The position numbers and the translations under genes were made by a program. The notes under the pieces are model-generated. The model had not been told where the DNA came from. It searched no databases and worked only from the letters and a program-made list of their open reading frames with translations. DNA of 64,000 nt from contig NZ_CP033460.1 in assembly GCF_003718735.1 (NCBI RefSeq), positions 1,550,001 through 1,614,000 on the forward strand, read 5' to 3'. Origin of the DNA: Staphylococcus debuckii (GTDB lineage Bacteria; Bacillota; Bacilli; Staphylococcales; Staphylococcaceae). Below, one piece after another: positions 1 to 9,797 of this stretch (position 1 is the stretch's first letter; every line of letters begins with the position of its first letter).

Positions 1-1601
1 CTAACTTGTATAATGTGTATGATCATCCTAAAGAAGCGGAATCACGTAAAGATACAGTATTATACTTAATGCATTACCACCATAGAATTACTAAAGCAGA
101 AATGGAAAAAGCACAAGATACTCCAATCGAGAAAAATCTTGTAAAACGTAATGCTGACCAACGTGCTATTAAGGCTGATGACAAAGATCCAGAAATGGAT
201 TCATATGTTAACTTTGTGAAAACAGAACTAATGGCTCATCCTAAGTATAAAGATAAAAACTTGGGCGACATATTAAATAGTGGTGTAAAAATTTACACTA
301 ATATGGATGCTAGTGTTCAAAAATCATTGCAAGACCATATTAATAATGGTAATTATTACAAAAATGATGACCAACAAGTCGGTTCTACCATCGTAGACAG
401 TAAAAATGGTGGCCTGGTAGCCATTTCAGGTGGCAGAAACTTTAAAGACGTCGTTGATAGAAACTTAGCTACTGACGCTCACCCTACTGGTTCATCATTA
501 AAACCATTCTTAGCATATGGTCCAGCTATTGAAAATATGCAATGGGCTACAAACCACGCTATCCAAGATGAATCAGAATATATGGTTGACGGCACTACAT
601 TCCGAAACTATGATACGAAGAGCCATGGTGTTGTATCTATGTATGACGCTTTAAGACAAAGTTTCAACATTCCAGCGCTTAAAGCTTGGCAACAAACGAA
701 ACAAGATGCTGGTGGCGATGCACCTAAGAACTTTGCTAAAAAAGTTGGTCTTGATTACAAAGGTGAAATCGGACCTTCTGAAGTACTTGGTGGTTCATCA
801 TCTGAATTCTCACCTACCGATTTAGCTTCAGCCTTTGCAGCATTAGCTAATGGCGGTGAATATAACCAAGCACATGCAATTACAAAAGTTGTAGATCAAG
901 ATGGTGCTACAACAGAATTTGATTGGAAACATCATAAAGCAATGCAAGATTATACAGCATATATGCTTTCTGAAGTCTTGAAAGGTACATTTGAAGCTTG
1001 GGGTTCTGCATATGGACACGGCGTTTCAGGTGTTAACCTTGCAGCTAAGACTGGTACTGGTACTTACGGCAGCGAAGCTTACCAACAATACAACTTGCCT
1101 GATGATGCAGCGAAAGATGTTTGGATTAATGGTTTCACTCCTAAATACTCAATGTCAGTATGGATGGGCTTCAATAAAGTAAAAGATTATGGTGAAAATT
1201 CATTTGTTGGTCACAGCGAACAAGAATATCCTCAATACTTGCTTGAAGATGTAATGTCTGATATCAGTCCACGAGACGGAGCAGACTTCAAAAAACCATC
1301 ATCTGTTGATGGATCAAGCAAAGAAAATTTATCTGTTGCAGGCCATCCAGACAATGATACTACTGGCAGAAAAGTCAATAGTAATGGTTCTGTTGGAGGC
1401 AACTCAAGTGGCAGCAGTAATAATTCAAGTCAGCAAGGTAATAACAATGGCCAAGGCAATAACAACCGACAAGGTAACAATAGCGGCCAAGGCAATAGTC
1501 AACAAGGCAACAACCAACAAGGTAATAACAATCAAAGCGGTGGAAATGCATTAACAAAATTCTTTAACCTTAATGCAATTTTCAATAATAAAGCTTCATA
1601 A
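1..1601 (+). CDS. pbp2: Penicillin-binding protein 2, C-terminal part (5' end outside window)
   Basis: Bifunctional class A penicillin-binding protein that polymerises and cross-links peptidoglycan at the septum. Only the transpeptidase half is present; the frame is open to the left window edge, so the first ATG/TTG is not the start. The active-site SSLK (Ser codon about 492, Lys 501), SFN (about 660-668) and KTG (about 1047-1055) motifs are all intact. The last about 60 residues are a low-complexity Gly/Asn/Gln/Ser tail built from near-repeats of QGNNN/GQGNN, unlike the catalytic body. The gene ends at a strong hairpin shared with the convergent ypoC-like gene. In staphylococci pbp2 follows recU, which would lie just outside. 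Identification is very secure from the motif order and the close match to S. aureus PBP2; function of the tail is unknown. Confidence 0.97.
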   Translation, partial: NLYNVYDHPKEAESRKDTVLYLMHYHHRITKAEMEKAQDTPIEKNLVKRNADQRAIKADDKDPEMDSYVNFVKTELMAHPKYKDKNLGDILNSGVKIYTNMDASVQKSLQDHINNGNYYKNDDQQVGSTIVDSKNGGLVAISGGRNFKDVVDRNLATDAHPTGSSLKPFLAYGPAIENMQWATNHAIQDESEYMVDGTTFRNYDTKSHGVVSMYDALRQSFNIPALKAWQQTKQDAGGDAPKNFAKKVGLDYKGEIGPSEVLGGSSSEFSPTDLASAFAALANGGEYNQAHAITKVVDQDGATTEFDWKHHKAMQDYTAYMLSEVLKGTFEAWGSAYGHGVSGVNLAAKTGTGTYGSEAYQQYNLPDDAAKDVWINGFTPKYSMSVWMGFNKVKDYGENSFVGHSEQEYPQYLLEDVMSDISPRDGADFKKPSSVDGSSKENLSVAGHPDNDTTGRKVNSNGSVGGNSSGSSNNSSQQGNNNGQGNNNRQGNNSGQGNSQQGNNQQGNNNQSGGNALTKFFNLNAIFNNKAS

Positions 1602-1602
1602 C

Positions 1603-1647
1603 AAAAAAGTGCAGTAGCTAGTTGAAAATCTAGCACTGCACTTTTTT
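1603..1647. terminator. Bidirectional terminator between pbp2 and ypoC-like gene
   Basis: A run of A, then a stem of GTGCAGTAGCTAG pairing with CTAGCACTGCAC (one bulged base), then a run of T. It works in both directions for two convergent genes, and the ypoC-like stop codon lies inside the right-hand T run. Confidence 0.85.
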
Positions 1648-1978
1648 ATTGCTTACGATGTGATTGTCTTACTTTGTAGGCGGCATTCATTTTAATCAGT
1701 TCCGAAACTAAAGTTTTCATTTGACGGTATCCCATAAAATGGTGACGACGTTCTTGTATATAATCAAAACGTTCTTTGAAATTAATAGGCACAATCGGAT
1801 AATTTTCAATTTCTTCAAAATTAATAACCGAAATATTATTAATTTGACAGAAGTAATTTTGAATTAAATCTAAGTAATCATCGAGTTGGCTTTTCCCTTC
1901 CGGAGAAGTCAATTTTTTATTTTTAGCAATCTGATCCAAAATCACTTCTTTTTCTTCGAAGTCAGCTTTTGTAATCAT
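1646..1978 (-). CDS. YpoC-like hypothetical protein
   Basis: Small protein of about 110 residues without a recognised enzymatic motif. It sits directly downstream of nth, the position of ypoC in Bacillus and of a conserved hypothetical gene in staphylococci, so I call it YpoC-like by context and weak similarity. I chose the ATG at 1978 because a GGGGGG ribosome-binding stretch (1987-1992) lies 8 bases ahead of it; the ATG at 1984 is only 2 bases from that stretch. The ribosome-binding site overlaps the nth stop codon, so the two genes are probably translated from one message. The protein is soluble, rich in Lys/Glu in its N-terminal half, and has a basic C terminus ending RQSHRKQ. Function unknown. 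Confidence 0.75.
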   Translation of the reverse strand: MITKADFEEKEVILDQIAKNKKLTSPEGKSQLDDYLDLIQNYFCQINNISVINFEEIENYPIVPINFKERFDYIQERRHHFMGYRQMKTLVSELIKMNAAYKVRQSHRKQ

Positions 1979-1991
1979 TAGCATTTCCCCC

Positions 1992-2663
1992 CTATGATTG
2001 AGCAGCTTCTTGCTTAATTTTTTGTCTATAACGTTTTTGCCCTTCTCTACAATCATCGAATAACGGACAAACATCACATTTAGGAGCGCGTGCTAAACAA
2101 TGATAACGCCCAAAAAATATGAGTTGATGATGGCTCTTGGTCCATCTATCTTTAGGTATAATAGAACAAAGTCTGTTTTCAACTTCTTTCACACTATCTT
2201 TCCAGCGACAAATACCTAATCTCTTAGAAACTCTTTCAACATGAGTATCCACTGCTAAAGCGGGTTCGCCGAATGCCACACTCATCACTACATTTGCCGT
2301 CTTTCTCCCTACACCCGCTAAACTTTCTAAGTCAGTTCGGTTGTGCGGAATTTTGCCATCAAATTTATCAATTAGGGAACGACAAAGTTTTTGTATATTC
2401 TTAGCTTTATTACGGTATAAACCAATTGAGCGGATGTCTTGTTCTAATTCATTAAGATTCACATCTAGGTAGTCTTGAGGAGTTTGATACTTTTTAAATA
2501 AATGAGCTGTGACTTTATTGACTAGCACATCAGTACACTGCGCAGATAACAATACAGCTATAGTTAATTCAAAGGGATTGTTATGCTTTAATTCGCATTC
2601 TGCATCAGGAAACATGTCAGCGATGACATCTATCATACTTAAAGCTTTTTTCTTGCTTAACAT
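1992..2663 (-). CDS. nth: Endonuclease III (DNA glycosylase/AP lyase)
   Basis: Base-excision repair enzyme that removes oxidised pyrimidines and nicks abasic sites. The helix-hairpin-helix segment LAGVGRKTANVV carries the catalytic Lys, followed by the catalytic Asp in AVDTHVERV. The C terminus has the four cysteines of the [4Fe-4S] loop in the classical spacing C-x6-C-x2-C-x5-C (CLARAPKC..C..C). Length, 223 residues, is normal. The start MLSKKK at 2663 fits the family and has GGAGAGGGG upstream; a longer in-frame reading to 2684 begins inside dnaD. It overlaps neighbouring dnaD by a few bases, indicating translational coupling in an asnS-independent dnaD-nth-ypoC unit. Confidence 0.96.
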   Translation of the reverse strand: MLSKKKALSMIDVIADMFPDAECELKHNNPFELTIAVLLSAQCTDVLVNKVTAHLFKKYQTPQDYLDVNLNELEQDIRSIGLYRNKAKNIQKLCRSLIDKFDGKIPHNRTDLESLAGVGRKTANVVMSVAFGEPALAVDTHVERVSKRLGICRWKDSVKEVENRLCSIIPKDRWTKSHHQLIFFGRYHCLARAPKCDVCPLFDDCREGQKRYRQKIKQEAAQS

Positions 2664-2667
2664 ACAT

Positions 2668-3345
2668 TTAATTCCCCTCTCCATTCAACCAGTCAAATTT
2701 AGGGATATTTTTCACGGTATGCTTCATCTGAGGTGTAGTATATTGCTGGCTGATTTTTTTAGAATCATCTACGGTTTTGACATTATGTTTTTTCCAGTTC
2801 AGAAGGATACGGTCGATATACTTGAAGTTAACTTTATCTAGACTTAAAGCTTCATTTACGGCTGCTTGTATGACTGATATATCGTGTTTATCCACGTCTA
2901 TCCATTGATTTAAAGTATCAATTTCAATTGGTGAAAGTGGTCTTCCGAAAGATTGTTCAATAAATTGAAACAGCTCTTTGAAAGCTTCCTTATCATCGTT
3001 TTGTTTATCATTTAACTCTTGCGCTTGCAGTATTTTATTAAATGCTTGATAAAAACCCTCTAAGTCCATAAATTCTGCAAATCTTCCGTCTTCATCCTTT
3101 TGTACGGTAAGATTGAACAGCCCAAGTTGAATTAAATGCTGAATTACAGTAGTAATTTCACGTTCTTTCATCGTTGTACCTTGACTTAAGTACTGAATAG
3201 AAGGTTGTTTATTTGAATGTTCATTTTCATAAATTAACTTTAATAATATGACTAAATCTGTTTCAGTCAGACCTAGTTCATAATAATGATCCAACAGCTC
3301 TCTTCTGATAACGACAGGTCGTTTTCTTAAAAAATCAATATTCAA
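2668..3345 (-). CDS. dnaD: DNA replication initiation protein DnaD
   Basis: Primosomal protein that, with DnaB and DnaI, helps load the replicative helicase at oriC and at restart sites in Firmicutes. The N-terminal winged-helix-like part (about residues 1-100) contains the TTMKEREI helix-turn-helix region, and the C-terminal DnaB_2/DnaD domain ends with the conserved pattern IDRILLNWKKHNVKT (about residues 180-195). Length 225 residues is typical. The start codon is TTG, with AAAGGGG 8 bases upstream. Its stop overlaps the start region of nth. It is separated from upstream asnS by a hairpin terminator, so it may have its own promoter or depend on read-through. Confidence 0.93.
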   Translation of the reverse strand: MNIDFLRKRPVVIRRELLDHYYELGLTETDLVILLKLIYENEHSNKQPSIQYLSQGTTMKEREITTVIQHLIQLGLFNLTVQKDEDGRFAEFMDLEGFYQAFNKILQAQELNDKQNDDKEAFKELFQFIEQSFGRPLSPIEIDTLNQWIDVDKHDISVIQAAVNEALSLDKVNFKYIDRILLNWKKHNVKTVDDSKKISQQYTTPQMKHTVKNIPKFDWLNGEGN

Positions 3346-3385
3346 ATACGCTTCCCCTTTCTAGATTTTTCATCTATTTAAAAGA

Positions 3386-3425
3386 GTCCAGTCGAATGAC
3401 TTATAGATATATCATTTGACTGGAC
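3386..3425 (-). terminator. Terminator after asnS
   Basis: Fourteen-base arms (GTCCAGTC..AATGA pairing with TCATTCGACTGGAC, one wobble) around a 12-base loop. Read on the minus strand the stem is followed by TCTTTT. It lies in the asnS-dnaD gap. Confidence 0.75.
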
Positions 3426-3456
3426 CGTTATATAATTTATATTTAACTATTAGATA

Positions 3457-4749
3457 TTATGGGTACAAACGATTTAATAAACGTGGGAATGGTGCAGTTT
3501 CTCTAACGTGTTCAACGCCAGAAATCCATGCCACTGTTCTTTCTAAACCTAAACCGAAACCACTATGCGGCACTGAACCGTAACGACGCAAATCTAAATA
3601 ATAGTTGTAACTTTCACGATCTAATTGGTGCTCTTCAATACGTTGTTCTAATAAATCTAAATCGTTAATACGTTCTGAACCGCCAATAATTTCACCATAA
3701 CCTTCTGGAGCAATCAAATCTGCACACAATACAGTATCCTCATTTTCAGGATTTGGTTGCATATAGAATGGTTTGATTTTAGTTGGATAATTTGTGATGA
3801 AAACAGGCAAATCAAAATGATTAGCAATTGCTGTTTCATGTGGTGCACCAAAATCTTCGCCCCATTCGATATCATCGAAGCCTTGTTCTTTCAAGTATTC
3901 AATGGCATCATCGTAAGAAATACGTGGGAATGGTGTTTGAACTTTTTCTAATTTAGAAGTATCTCTGTCTAAAATTTTCAATTCAAGTTCGCAATTTTTA
4001 AGTACAGATTGAACGACATGTGTAACATATTGTTCTTGGACTTCTAAACTGTCAGCATGTTCATAGAATGCCATTTCGCCTTCAATCATCCAAAATTCGA
4101 TTAAGTGACGACGAGTTTTAGATTTCTCTGCACGGAAAGTCGGTCCGAATGAGAAAACTTTGCCATAAGCCATAGCTGCAGCTTCAAGGTATAATTGTCC
4201 ACTTTGAGATAAGAAAGCATCTTCATCAAAGTATTTTGTATGGAATAATTCACTTGTACCTTCTGGTGCACTTGCTGTTAAAATTGGCGGATCAATTTTT
4301 ACGAAACCAGTGCCATGGAAAAATTCATAAGTGGCACGAATAATTTCATTACGAATTTTCATTACTGCATGTTGTTTTTTTGAACGTAACCATAAATGAC
4401 GATGATCCATTAAGAATTCAGTACCGTGATTTTTTGGTGTAATCGGATAATCATGTGCTTCTTGAATGACCTCAATTGATTTGACTTGCATTTCATAGCC
4501 TAAATCTGAGCGATTATCCTCTGAAATGGTACCTGTCACGTAAAGTGAAGATTCTTGAGTAATATTTTTAGCAGTAGCAAATGTTTCTTCATCGACTTCT
4601 GATTTTACTACTACGCCTTGCATGAATCCTGTACCGTCACGCAGTTGTAAGAATGCAATCTTACCGCTAGAGCGTTTATTATGCAGCCAAGCACCAATAG
4701 TGACTTCTTGGCCGATATGATTCTTAGCATCTTTAATTGTAGTCTTCAT
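3457..4749 (-). CDS. asnS: Asparaginyl-tRNA synthetase
   Basis: Class IIb aminoacyl-tRNA synthetase that charges tRNA-Asn. The N-terminal OB-fold anticodon-binding domain covers about residues 15-100 ([18 protein letters not shown]). The class II catalytic core follows, with motif 2 around [13 protein letters not shown] and motif 3 [12 protein letters not shown] near the C terminus. The product is 430 residues, the usual staphylococcal length. I use ATG 4749 ([10 protein letters not shown]) because GGAG sits 7 bases ahead; the extension to 4770 lacks a ribosome-binding site. The 180-base leader shows no T-box motif. A terminator follows at 3386-3425. Confidence 0.97.
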   Translation of the reverse strand: MKTTIKDAKNHIGQEVTIGAWLHNKRSSGKIAFLQLRDGTGFMQGVVVKSEVDEETFATAKNITQESSLYVTGTISEDNRSDLGYEMQVKSIEVIQEAHDYPITPKNHGTEFLMDHRHLWLRSKKQHAVMKIRNEIIRATYEFFHGTGFVKIDPPILTASAPEGTSELFHTKYFDEDAFLSQSGQLYLEAAAMAYGKVFSFGPTFRAEKSKTRRHLIEFWMIEGEMAFYEHADSLEVQEQYVTHVVQSVLKNCELELKILDRDTSKLEKVQTPFPRISYDDAIEYLKEQGFDDIEWGEDFGAPHETAIANHFDLPVFITNYPTKIKPFYMQPNPENEDTVLCADLIAPEGYGEIIGGSERINDLDLLEQRIEEHQLDRESYNYYLDLRRYGSVPHSGFGLGLERTVAWISGVEHVRETAPFPRLLNRLYP

Positions 4750-4810
4750 AACCAAACTCCTATACTTCATTTGTATTATTTTAAGCTCTTTAATTATAGA
4801 ACTTTATCTC

Positions 4811-4853
4811 GGGACAATGAAATAATTTCAATTCAATATTATTTCTGTTCCCT
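4811..4853 (-). repeat. Staphylococcal intergenic hairpin downstream of dinG
   Basis: Imperfect long hairpin; on the minus strand it runs GGGAACAGAAATAATATT, loop, AAATTATTTC..TTGTCCC. The same words (ACAGAAATAATATT, TTATTTC, then GTCCC/GTCTC) recur in the composite element at 62226-62386. It lies in the gap after dinG and before asnS and may also end dinG transcription, although no clear T run follows. Confidence 0.65.
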
Positions 4854-4928
4854 TTCATTCTACGTTTTATTAATTCAAACCCGACCTTATTTTATCAAAA
4901 TTATGCCATTACTGCTAGTTGCTAATTT

Positions 4929-7619
4929 TTACTGAGCTTTTAATTTCTTTAAAATTTTGCCGAATTGTTGAATGTTGCCATTCACTTTTTTAAATGATTC
5001 TAAGGCTTGAGTGAAAAAGTGTTGATAATTGCTTTTTATCAAACGGTCATCAAAAGACACCACAATACCTTTATCTTGTTCATTTCTAATTAAACGGCCT
5101 AAGCCTTGTCTAAAACGAATCACCGCATCTGGTAATACATAGTCTTTAAAAGTTGAAACAAATTCAGAATCCATAAGCCAATATTTAGTGTTGTTTTGAT
5201 TCATAAACGGCAACTTCGCTATCATCACACATTTAATGCCTTCTCCTTGAAAATCAAAGCCTTCGAAGAAAGTACCGGTACCTAGTAAAATCGATTTATC
5301 AAAATTATTGAACTGCTGGGCAATTTTATAATTTTGATTATTGTTTTGTTGTGAAAGAATAATATAATCTTCAAAATCAGGTAATTCATTCAGCAGTTCT
5401 TGTACGTGATACATCATTTTGTAACTTGTAAAGAGCACTAAACACTTAGATTGTGTTTCATTCACATACTCACTGATATAACTCACAATCGCATGCTCAT
5501 ATTTCTCTACATCCTTATAGTGATAAGGTGCTACATCACTTGGAATGAATATAGTTGCCTTATTATCGTTTTTAACGACGTCATCGATAATAAAGGTATT
5601 AAAGTGTTCATCTTCTTTAAACCAATTTTTAAATGAATCAAATGAGCGATTAAATGTAAGGGTGCCAGAAATAAAGGTAAGCGCATTGAATTTATCTAAT
5701 ATACGTTCTGTTAATATTTCTCTTACTTTATAATCTTTAACATAAATTGTAATTGTTGATTTTTGTTCTAAGTTTTTAATAGATAAGAAACAAGTATGGT
5801 CGTCTTTCAGACTCTGTTCGATGGCACGAAAATGATCATTTAAATATAAGAGATGTTTGCGAATAGATTTAATTGTTTTATGACTCATTCCATTAAAATA
5901 TTCTAGTGTTAAATTAAGGCTGTGAATAATTTCATGGATATCTTTTAAAATTGGTGCAGTATCAAAATCGTTCACAAAATGTATTTTATGATTATCATCA
6001 TCATGAATATCTGAATCATGAATGATATCAAAGATAGTTGTAAACAGTTTTTCATTAAGTTCGTGAATGTCGTTGATAGCATTCTTTAATCCGAAAATAT
6101 CAATCGGTGGGATATCTAATCTTTCTAGAATCCGTTTTTGTTCTAAATTATCTACTGCTTTTAATAATTTTTCATTTTCAGTTTTACCAATAAGACCTAA
6201 TTGATATTTAATATCAGAGTAACTCAATTCATTAGTTACTTGATCTAAAGCATAATCAGGTAAGCGATGTGCTTCATCTACTATACAATCTTCAAATAAT
6301 TGATAAATCTTATTTTCTTGTGAAGCGTGAATTAAATGTGCATGATTGGTAATACCGATTTGAATATTTTGAGCATTTCTTTTTAAGAAATTATAGTAAT
6401 GGATATCATTACGAACAGGTACATAAGTTTCTGCTTTTTGTTCTAAATACATCTTTTGTCCGCCCTTGAGATTCAATTCTTGAATATCTCCTGTTTCTGT
6501 TTGGGTAATCCACACTAGTAATTCCATTTTTAATAGTGAAACATCATAATTTTGTGTTTCATCTTTTAGAATTTGACTGATTAAACCTAAAGAAATATAA
6601 TCTTTTCTGCTTTTAATAATTGCAGCATTAATACGGTATCCTAATACTTGTTCAAGTGTCGGAATGTCTTGTTCCAATAACTGATTTTGCAATAACTTTG
6701 TATTAGTTGAAATCATCACATGTTGTTTTGTTTCAATATTGTACATCAATGCTGCTATTAAATAGGCTAATGATTTACCTGAACCTAGAGGTGCTTCTAT
6801 CAGTGCTTTTTCACTATGCATCAGCTGATCTAATATCGTTTCAGCCAAATATAACTGTTGAGGACGGAAAGTGTAACCTAAGGCTTCAATCACCCTATTA
6901 TAAAAAGTTTCAGTTGAACCTTCAAAGTCAACTGACGGCGACTTTAAATCTTTTTGTTTCTTATAAATAATTTGCTCAAATTGGTCAAATTCCTTACCTA
7001 ATGGTTGCGTCTCTCTTTGGCGCACCATTTCGAATATGACATCATGCAACTGATATTTTAAATCTTTACTGAGGTAATAAAGTTGTTTCAAGGTATCAGT
7101 TGGCAAATCATACAACACTTCAAATGCTTTAATCATCAATTTAGCAGTTGTAGCAGCATCTTCATCAGCTCGATGCGCATTCTCTAGCGGTATATCATGA
7201 TATTCTGCTAACTCACTAAGTTGGTAGCTTTTATCTGTAGGAAAAGCAACTTTAAAGAGTTCTACCGTATCAATCACTTTTCTAGGCTGATAAGAAATGT
7301 TGCATCTCTTAAAAGCTCTCTTCAAGAACGTCAAATCAAAGGCTACATTATGTGCAACGAATACACTATCTTTCATTAAGTCGTATACTTCCTCAGCTAT
7401 CTCATTAAAATAAGGTGCTTGAGTCAGCATCTGATCTTCAATAGAGGTAAGTGCCTGTATAAAAGGCGGTATTTCTAAGTCAGTTTTAATTAACGAGTGA
7501 TAGGAACCGACAATTTCGAAGTCTTTAACAAAAGTGATTCCGATTTGTATGATATCATCGTAATCCTTTTGATTACCGGTTGTTTCTAAATCTACCACTG
7601 CATAACTTGTATGACTCAC
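4929..7619 (-). CDS. dinG: DinG-family 3'-5' exonuclease / helicase-like ATPase
   Basis: Fusion of an N-terminal DEDD exonuclease domain (VVDLETTG near residue 8, [10 protein letters not shown] near 92, [13 protein letters not shown] near 150) to an XPD/DinG-like superfamily 2 helicase core. The helicase motifs are visible: Walker A APLGSGKS (about residue 277), DEAH in [10 protein letters not shown] (about 450), and motif [14 protein letters not shown] near the C terminus. The four iron-sulfur cysteines that E. coli DinG carries between Walker A and DEAH are absent. The S. aureus protein of this architecture is reported as an exonuclease without helicase activity, so I expect the same here. 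Start codon is GTG at 7619 with AGGAGG 7 bases upstream. It follows birA by 15 bases and is the last gene of the mazG-like/bshA/cca/birA/dinG cluster. Confidence 0.93.
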   Translation of the reverse strand: MSHTSYAVVDLETTGNQKDYDDIIQIGITFVKDFEIVGSYHSLIKTDLEIPPFIQALTSIEDQMLTQAPYFNEIAEEVYDLMKDSVFVAHNVAFDLTFLKRAFKRCNISYQPRKVIDTVELFKVAFPTDKSYQLSELAEYHDIPLENAHRADEDAATTAKLMIKAFEVLYDLPTDTLKQLYYLSKDLKYQLHDVIFEMVRQRETQPLGKEFDQFEQIIYKKQKDLKSPSVDFEGSTETFYNRVIEALGYTFRPQQLYLAETILDQLMHSEKALIEAPLGSGKSLAYLIAALMYNIETKQHVMISTNTKLLQNQLLEQDIPTLEQVLGYRINAAIIKSRKDYISLGLISQILKDETQNYDVSLLKMELLVWITQTETGDIQELNLKGGQKMYLEQKAETYVPVRNDIHYYNFLKRNAQNIQIGITNHAHLIHASQENKIYQLFEDCIVDEAHRLPDYALDQVTNELSYSDIKYQLGLIGKTENEKLLKAVDNLEQKRILERLDIPPIDIFGLKNAINDIHELNEKLFTTIFDIIHDSDIHDDDNHKIHFVNDFDTAPILKDIHEIIHSLNLTLEYFNGMSHKTIKSIRKHLLYLNDHFRAIEQSLKDDHTCFLSIKNLEQKSTITIYVKDYKVREILTERILDKFNALTFISGTLTFNRSFDSFKNWFKEDEHFNTFIIDDVVKNDNKATIFIPSDVAPYHYKDVEKYEHAIVSYISEYVNETQSKCLVLFTSYKMMYHVQELLNELPDFEDYIILSQQNNNQNYKIAQQFNNFDKSILLGTGTFFEGFDFQGEGIKCVMIAKLPFMNQNNTKYWLMDSEFVSTFKDYVLPDAVIRFRQGLGRLIRNEQDKGIVVSFDDRLIKSNYQHFFTQALESFKKVNGNIQQFGKILKKLKAQ

Positions 7620-7634
7620 ATTATCGCCTCCTTT

Positions 7635-8606
7635 CTATAAATCTATATCTGCACTCATTAAGCGATGTTTTTCGCCTTGCTCATCTTCTACAAGTAAAAA
7701 GCCGTCTTTATCAATACTGATAGCTTTACCTGAGAATTGTGATTCATTCTCTGTAAACTTCAATTTTCTATTCCAGATATTAGAATGTTCGATATATTCT
7801 TCGCGAATAGATTCGAATGGCACGGTTAAGAATTGAATATAGCGCGTTTTCATATTTTCTAATAATAAAGTTAAAAATGCATAACGATCTATTTTTTCAT
7901 CCGCATGATTATAAATACTTGTTGCACGGTGCGCAATTTCTTGCGGAAACTCACTTGCTTCTTGATTCATATTAATTCCTATTCCACAAATAACGGCTTC
8001 AATACCATCACTATTCGCTGACATTTCAGTTAGAAAGCCACATACTTTTTTGGGGCCAATATAGATATCATTCGGCCATTTTACAGCAACTTCATCTTTA
8101 GAGAAAGCTTGTATCGTTTCTCTGATTGCCAGTGCCATAAATAAATTGAAAGTTGTAATCATAGAAAATGGAACATTAGGACGAAACACTGCGCTCATCC
8201 ATAGCCCTTTACCTTTAGCAGAGTCCCATGGTCTGTTAAAGCGGCCTCGTCCTTTAGTTTGTTCATTACTCAATACTAAAATGGCATCATGATTGCCTAC
8301 CAATTTCTGCTTGGCAGCCAGTTGTGTTGAGTCGATAGTAGGATAAACAAAAGTTTCTTGAAAGAAACCATGTTTGGCAGTGATTTTTTCTACAATGCCA
8401 GGATACCAAGTATCAGCAAGTTGCTGAAGCTGATGTCCTTTATGGTTTACCGAATTAATTTCACAGCCTTCTGCTTTTAATTGATCGATAATTTTCTTAA
8501 CTGAAGTGCGTGAGATATTTAATTGTTCCGCAATATATTGACCAGATACATATTCTGGTTGGTTTTCATGTAATATTTGTACGACATCTTGACTATATTT
8601 CGACAT
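7635..8606 (-). CDS. birA: Biotin protein ligase / biotin operon repressor
   Basis: Bifunctional BirA: attaches biotin to acetyl-CoA and pyruvate carboxylases and represses biotin genes. The N-terminal winged helix-turn-helix (about residues 1-65, [23 protein letters not shown]) is present, so this is the regulatory type. The catalytic domain has the [11 protein letters not shown] biotinyl-AMP loop (about residue 118), the KWPNDIY motif (about 177) and a C-terminal SH3-like domain. Length 323 matches the S. aureus protein. The start overlaps the end of cca by 14 bases, which implies coupled translation. Confidence 0.96.
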   Translation of the reverse strand: MSKYSQDVVQILHENQPEYVSGQYIAEQLNISRTSVKKIIDQLKAEGCEINSVNHKGHQLQQLADTWYPGIVEKITAKHGFFQETFVYPTIDSTQLAAKQKLVGNHDAILVLSNEQTKGRGRFNRPWDSAKGKGLWMSAVFRPNVPFSMITTFNLFMALAIRETIQAFSKDEVAVKWPNDIYIGPKKVCGFLTEMSANSDGIEAVICGIGINMNQEASEFPQEIAHRATSIYNHADEKIDRYAFLTLLLENMKTRYIQFLTVPFESIREEYIEHSNIWNRKLKFTENESQFSGKAISIDKDGFLLVEDEQGEKHRLMSADIDL

Positions 8607-9795
8607 GTGTTTTCACCCAATTTACAATTTCACTTTTTTGGTTAGGCACCTCTTGGTTAATAATTGCGCATTCTATTTTTCTTAGTACCTCTTTTAACCA
8701 AGGGCCGCCCTTTAAGTCTAAAGCCTCTAATATATCTTTACCATTAACCATCATATCACTACGTTGGTGGATAATTAAATTTTGATCTATTTCTTTTAAG
8801 GTTTCATAGTTAAAGATTAAGGGATGGCTCAATTCCACCTCATTAGCGCTTAAAGTATTGCTCATATCTAGTATATAAGATAGGGCAGAGATACCATAAT
8901 CATAAACGAAAACGCGTAAATCTTTTTTCGTTTTAATATTTGGTAATGCTTCAAAGATACTGATAAATTGATGGATTGCTTTCTTACTATCATTACTAAT
9001 CTTTAGTTGTGACAATGCAACGTCAATGGGTTCTTTAAAAAGCAGTAATGCGATGAGCAATTCAAATTTGATAGGATTCTTCACTTTAATTGCTGCTGTG
9101 TTAAATGCTTTGAAAAAAGGAACAAATTTGAAAAAATCTAGTTGATTGAGTAAAGGATAAACCAGTGGCGCATCAATACCTTCTAATAATTTACGCAGCT
9201 CAACAATAATACGTTCGATTGATAAAAATTCTGTATCCGCCACTTTATCTGCCATTGCTTGGTAAGTGGCAGAATCGATTTGAAATTGCAATTGAGATTT
9301 AAAACGCAACCCCCGTAGAATACGTAAAGCATCCTCATCGAAACGTTCTTCAGCATTACCCACTGTTTTAATAACTTTATTTTTTATATCATTATAGCCA
9401 TTAAAGTAATCTTTGATTTCAAAATGTTCATCCATGGCAATAGCGTTTATAGTAAAATCACGACGTTCAACATCTTGATACAAATCTCTCACAAAACGGA
9501 CTTCGCTTGGTCTGCGATGATCTTTGTATTCTCCTTCAGCTCTGAAAGTGGTCACTTCATAATTCTCATAGTTATATACCACATTTATAGTCCCATGCTC
9601 TTTTCCGATTGGAATAGTATGCTCGAATATGGCTTCTATCTCTTCAGGAGCAGCGCTCGTTGTAATATCAATATCATGAATAGGACGGCCCATTAAATAA
9701 TCACGTACAGAGCCGCCTACGTAATATGCTTCATAACCGCTATCTTGAATTTGTTGTAAAATTGGAGCTGATTGTAAAAATAAATCTTTATTCAT
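8593..9795 (-). CDS. cca: CCA-adding tRNA nucleotidyltransferase
   Basis: Adds the 3' CCA end to tRNAs and repairs it. Class II nucleotidyltransferase head: [10 protein letters not shown] followed by DIDITTS gives the two metal-binding aspartates (about residues 25-45), then the [10 protein letters not shown] motif and the [12 protein letters not shown] region. Length about 400 residues is typical. I use the second ATG (9795), since AGAGGA lies 6 bases before it and only 3 before the first; the protein then starts MNKDLF, like its relatives. The bshA stop overlaps the start in a TAATGATG arrangement. Compared with S. aureus the C-terminal half is notably diverged. Confidence 0.95.
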   Translation of the reverse strand: MNKDLFLQSAPILQQIQDSGYEAYYVGGSVRDYLMGRPIHDIDITTSAAPEEIEAIFEHTIPIGKEHGTINVVYNYENYEVTTFRAEGEYKDHRRPSEVRFVRDLYQDVERRDFTINAIAMDEHFEIKDYFNGYNDIKNKVIKTVGNAEERFDEDALRILRGLRFKSQLQFQIDSATYQAMADKVADTEFLSIERIIVELRKLLEGIDAPLVYPLLNQLDFFKFVPFFKAFNTAAIKVKNPIKFELLIALLLFKEPIDVALSQLKISNDSKKAIHQFISIFEALPNIKTKKDLRVFVYDYGISALSYILDMSNTLSANEVELSHPLIFNYETLKEIDQNLIIHQRSDMMVNGKDILEALDLKGGPWLKEVLRKIECAIINQEVPNQKSEIVNWVKTHVEI

Positions 9796-9797
9796 CA

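Noticed and set aside
1375..1557. Minus-strand open frame of about 60 residues opposite the pbp2 tail
   Set aside because: It mirrors the Gly/Asn/Gln repeat (Cys/Tyr/Leu-rich); an artefact of the repeat.
2509..2841. Plus-strand open frame of 110 residues across nth and dnaD
   Set aside because: It lies opposite two well-supported genes, and no ribosome-binding site or protein pattern is visible.
4750..4928. Possible T-box leader for asnS
   Set aside because: I looked for the TGGTACCGCG-type T-box word and an Asn specifier stem-loop and found neither.
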